DNA from: Bacillota bacterium
GTDB lineage: Bacteria; Bacillota; Sulfobacillia; Symbiobacteriales; Symbiobacteriaceae
DNA length: 9,768 nucleotides
Assembly (NCBI GenBank): GCA_028287415.1
Contig: JAQBPS010000470.1
Span: forward strand, 1-9,768
Reading direction: 5' to 3'
The position numbers and the translations under genes were made by a program. The notes under the pieces are model-generated. The model was given only the letters and a program-made list of their open reading frames with translations. It was not told the DNA's origin and made no database searches. How positions within the stretch are numbered: position 1 is the stretch's first letter; every line of letters starts with the position of its first letter. Shown here in pieces: positions 8,009-9,768 of this stretch.

Positions 8009-8602
8009 ATGCAGCACCTTGGCGCCGTTATTCTGGCCGCCGGGGAATCACGCCGCATGGGGCGCCCCAAGCAGCTCCTGCCCTGGGGCGACAGCACGCT
8101 GATCGATGCGGTCGTGGGCGCTGCGCTCGCCGCGCCCGTCGCCGAGGTCGTCGTCGTGCTCGGCCACGCCGCAGATCGCGTTGAGCAGGCGGTCTTTGCC
8201 CGTGATCCACGGCTCAGCTTTGTGCGCAACGAACAGTACCGGACTGGCATGCTTTCATCAGTGCGGGCCGGCGTGGCCGCGCTTTCTGACCGCTGCGAGG
8301 CTTTCTTTCTGTACCTGGGTGACCAGCCGTGGGCCTCGCCGGCGGTTGCCGCCCAGCTCGCCCGGGCCTACACGCCCGGGGCGATTCTCGTGCCGACCGC
8401 CGACGGGCGGCGGGGCCACCCCGTACTGTTCTCGCTCACCTATCGGGCGGAGATTGCCGAGTTGGATGACGCCGTCGGGCTTCGCCAGCTGCTCTGGCGC
8501 CATCCCGCGGCGGTGCGGACGGTGGCTGTGGCCGAACCGGCCATCCACGTAGATCTGGACACACCTGAAGATTACGACCGTTATAGACGCCGGGAGGAAT
8601 AA
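8009..8602 (+). CDS. mocA: MocA-like molybdopterin cytidylyltransferase (NTP transferase)
   Basis: This 197-residue cytoplasmic nucleotidyltransferase belongs to the MobA/MocA group. MocA adds CMP to molybdopterin to make the MCD cofactor of xanthine-oxidase-family hydroxylases. The N-terminal LAAGESRRMGRPKQLL (9-24) is the nucleotide and pyrophosphate loop, here in the LAAGxSxRMGxxK form usual for MocA. GDQPW (104-108) carries the metal-binding aspartate, RRGHPVLF (134-141) is the conserved substrate loop, and VDLDTPEDY (181-189) is the usual C-terminal motif. An upstream ATG at 7994 exists, but I start at 8009 because GGAGGTGGGG (7996-8005) is the ribosome site for it and overlaps the earlier codon. 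The gene leads an operon with xdhC 4 bases downstream. The PucB-like proteins of purine catabolism are close relatives; the context supports the same cofactor role either way. Confidence 0.88.
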   Translation: MQHLGAVILAAGESRRMGRPKQLLPWGDSTLIDAVVGAALAAPVAEVVVVLGHAADRVEQAVFARDPRLSFVRNEQYRTGMLSSVRAGVAALSDRCEAFFLYLGDQPWASPAVAAQLARAYTPGAILVPTADGRRGHPVLFSLTYRAEIAELDDAVGLRQLLWRHPAAVRTVAVAEPAIHVDLDTPEDYDRYRRREE

Positions 8603-8606
8603 ACAA

Positions 8607-9392
8607 GTGGACTGGTTCACATCCCTCACGGAGGCGATCGCGGCAAAGCGCCCGGTCGCCCTGGTGACGGTAGTTGCGGCGCCGGGGTTGCCTGCGTTGG
8701 CCGGTCGCCACCTGGTGGTGGAGCCGGGTGTTGGGGCGCCTCGGGCGGTCGTCGCCGACTTTGCGGATGGCGCCGTCGCAGAGCAGCTGGTCGCCCGGGC
8801 CGGCGAGGCACTCGCATCGGGCAAGGCAGGCACGGCTGAGGTGGCGGGGGTGCGGGCCTACTTCGAGCCCTTCCTGCCGCCCCCCGCTCTGGTGGTGGTC
8901 GGTGCCGGCCATGTCGCCCAGCCGGTCACACACCTGGGTAAGCTGCTCGGCTTCGAGGTGACCGTGATCGACGACCGGCCGGAGTATGCCACGGCAGCCC
9001 GCTTCCCCGATGCGGACCAGGTGCTCTGCCAGCCCTTCGTCCCGGCGCTGCGGTCGCTGGACCTGGGGCCACGACATCATCTGGTGATCGTCACCCGGGG
9101 ACACCGCTACGACATGGACTGCCTGAAGGAAAGCATCACGCTGCCGGTGGCCTACATCGGCATGATCGGCTCCCGCAACCGGGTGGAGACCGTTTTCCGG
9201 CTGCTGGAGGAGGAGGACGGGATCGATCCGGCCCACTTCGAGCGGGTCTACTCGCCGATCGGGCTGGACATCAACGCCCGCTCGCCGGCGGAGATCGCCG
9301 TGGCGGTGGCTGCAGAACTGCTCAAGGTCCGTAATGGCGGCACAGGCGAATCACTCTCCCGCCTCGGGCGGGCGAAAGTGCACGGGAGGTAA
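8607..9392 (+). CDS. xdhC: XdhC-like molybdenum hydroxylase maturation protein (Rossmann part)
   Basis: This is a 261-residue soluble protein. XdhC proteins bind the molybdenum cofactor, help to install its terminal sulfur and insert it into xanthine-dehydrogenase-type enzymes. The C-terminal Rossmann domain (about 92-245) is complete: LVVVGAGHVAQPV (95-107), IDDRPEYA (121-128), TRGHRYD (163-169), YIGMIGSRNR (183-192) and SPIGLDINARSPAEIAVAV (216-234). The first 90 residues resemble a worn XdhC/CoxI domain but lack its GxIGGGCxE cysteine motif, which is supplied by the next gene. The start is GTG at 8607, with a GGGAGGA site overlapping the end of mocA and 4 bases between the genes. A stand-alone CoxI-type gene starts 6 bases after its stop, so the three are almost surely co-transcribed. 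The client hydroxylase is not in the window. Confidence 0.9.
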   Translation: MDWFTSLTEAIAAKRPVALVTVVAAPGLPALAGRHLVVEPGVGAPRAVVADFADGAVAEQLVARAGEALASGKAGTAEVAGVRAYFEPFLPPPALVVVGAGHVAQPVTHLGKLLGFEVTVIDDRPEYATAARFPDADQVLCQPFVPALRSLDLGPRHHLVIVTRGHRYDMDCLKESITLPVAYIGMIGSRNRVETVFRLLEEEDGIDPAHFERVYSPIGLDINARSPAEIAVAVAAELLKVRNGGTGESLSRLGRAKVHGR

Positions 9393-9398
9393 ATCAAC

Positions 9399-9713
9399 AT
9401 GGCGGATGCGGGACTTTTTGGCATGATTCAGGAACTGCGAGCGGCGGAAACCCCCGCAGCGCTCGCCACCATCGTGCATACCCGGGGCCATTGCCCGCGC
9501 GAGGTGGGGGCGAAAATGCTGGTCCTGCGGGACGGGCGGACCATGGGGACGATCGGTGGCGGCTGTGGTGAGTCCGAGGTGCGCATGCTCGCGTTTGAGG
9601 TGATCGACAGCGGCAGCGCTGTGCTGCACGAGGTCGACCTCCTGGACGACCCGAGCCTGCCGGATGGTGCGGTGTGCGGCGGCAAGATGGAGGTCTTCAT
9701 CGAGCCGGTGTAA
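9399..9713 (+). CDS. Stand-alone XdhC/CoxI N-terminal-domain protein
   Basis: This 104-residue protein corresponds to just the N-terminal domain of XdhC/CoxI. It shows the early RGHCPREVGAKMLVLRDG region (29-46), the invariant GTIGGGCGESEV (50-61) with Cys56 and Glu58, and VCGGKMEVFIEPV (92-104), where the paired CGG is also a family mark. Cysteines of this domain are thought to act in molybdenum cofactor handling or sulfuration. Full XdhC proteins carry this domain fused ahead of the Rossmann domain; here the Rossmann part is the separate gene just upstream, so the two likely act as a complex. GGGAGG overlaps the end of xdhC, about 9 bases before the ATG. Both ends are intact, so this is a real small gene rather than a truncated one. 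Confidence 0.87.
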   Translation: MADAGLFGMIQELRAAETPAALATIVHTRGHCPREVGAKMLVLRDGRTMGTIGGGCGESEVRMLAFEVIDSGSAVLHEVDLLDDPSLPDGAVCGGKMEVFIEPV

Positions 9714-9768
9714 CGGGAGGGCGGCTTTCACATCAAGACGGACGGATTGGTCTGCCGCTATGCTGAGC
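9714..9768 (+). other. Possible start of a further operon gene (cut by window edge)
   Basis: A ribosome-site-like GGGAGG (9715-9720) directly follows the CoxI-domain stop, so another gene probably begins here. The open frame at 9732-9767 reads IKTDGLVCRYAE, vaguely like the first strand of an ABC ATPase or another small domain. No ATG, GTG or normal start lies at the right distance: ATC is at 9732, TTG at 9747, and ATG only at 9760 in another frame. The product cannot be named. Confidence 0.3.

Noticed and set aside
8436..9236. A 266-codon minus-strand open frame opposite mocA and xdhC
   Set aside because: Shadow of GC-rich coding; the plus strand carries all XdhC Rossmann motifs.

Overview
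The window is GC-rich bacterial DNA from what is probably a high-GC, Gram-positive, Firmicutes-like organism. Most genes have strong GGAGG-type ribosome binding sites. The divergent promoter matches sigma-A consensus (TTGACG-18-GATAAT). The ABC-F protein looks very close to the Bacillus YkpA type. A Symbiobacterium-like clostridial relative would fit, but this is inference from style and gene content; no rRNA or marker gene is present to settle it.

Layout. Positions 1-60 hold the likely proline-rich tail of a plus-strand gene that ends face to face with a minus-strand operon. Read from 3978 down to 65, that operon encodes a 12-helix MFS carrier, a CopD-type membrane protein and a tungsten/molybdenum aldehyde:ferredoxin oxidoreductase (AOR) family enzyme, with gaps of 4 and 19 bases. 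Its promoter lies at 4011-4040. Divergent from it is a second, unrelated MFS exporter (4099-5349) of the EntS/macrolide-efflux type. Upstream of its GTG start is an ATG with a good Shine-Dalgarno, but an in-frame TGA separates the two. Directly after the exporter is a short remnant of a VOC/glyoxalase gene (5350-5458), then an unrecognised 198-residue protein with a proline-rich tail (5520-6116).

The second half holds a monocistronic ABC-F translation-factor gene (ykpA/ybiT type, 6277-7896) with its own extended -10 promoter and a clear intrinsic terminator. It is followed by a tight plus-strand operon for maturation of molybdenum hydroxylases: a MocA-like cytidylyltransferase, an XdhC-like Rossmann protein and a separate small XdhC/CoxI N-terminal-domain protein, with a possible further gene starting at the right edge.

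How the genes work together. Both ends of the window concern pterin-bound Mo/W enzymes, but probably different ones. The AOR family uses a bis-pyranopterin cofactor and should not need MocA. MocA, XdhC and CoxI serve xanthine-oxidase-family enzymes, none of which is encoded here. I see no CRISPR array, insertion sequence, tRNA, rRNA or obvious defence or toxin system. No gene-free stretch exceeds 170 bases. The most notable points are the interrupted start of the second exporter, the AOR-CopD-MFS grouping, the split XdhC module in reversed order, the one-sided ATPase sites of the ABC-F protein, and the VOC gene scar.
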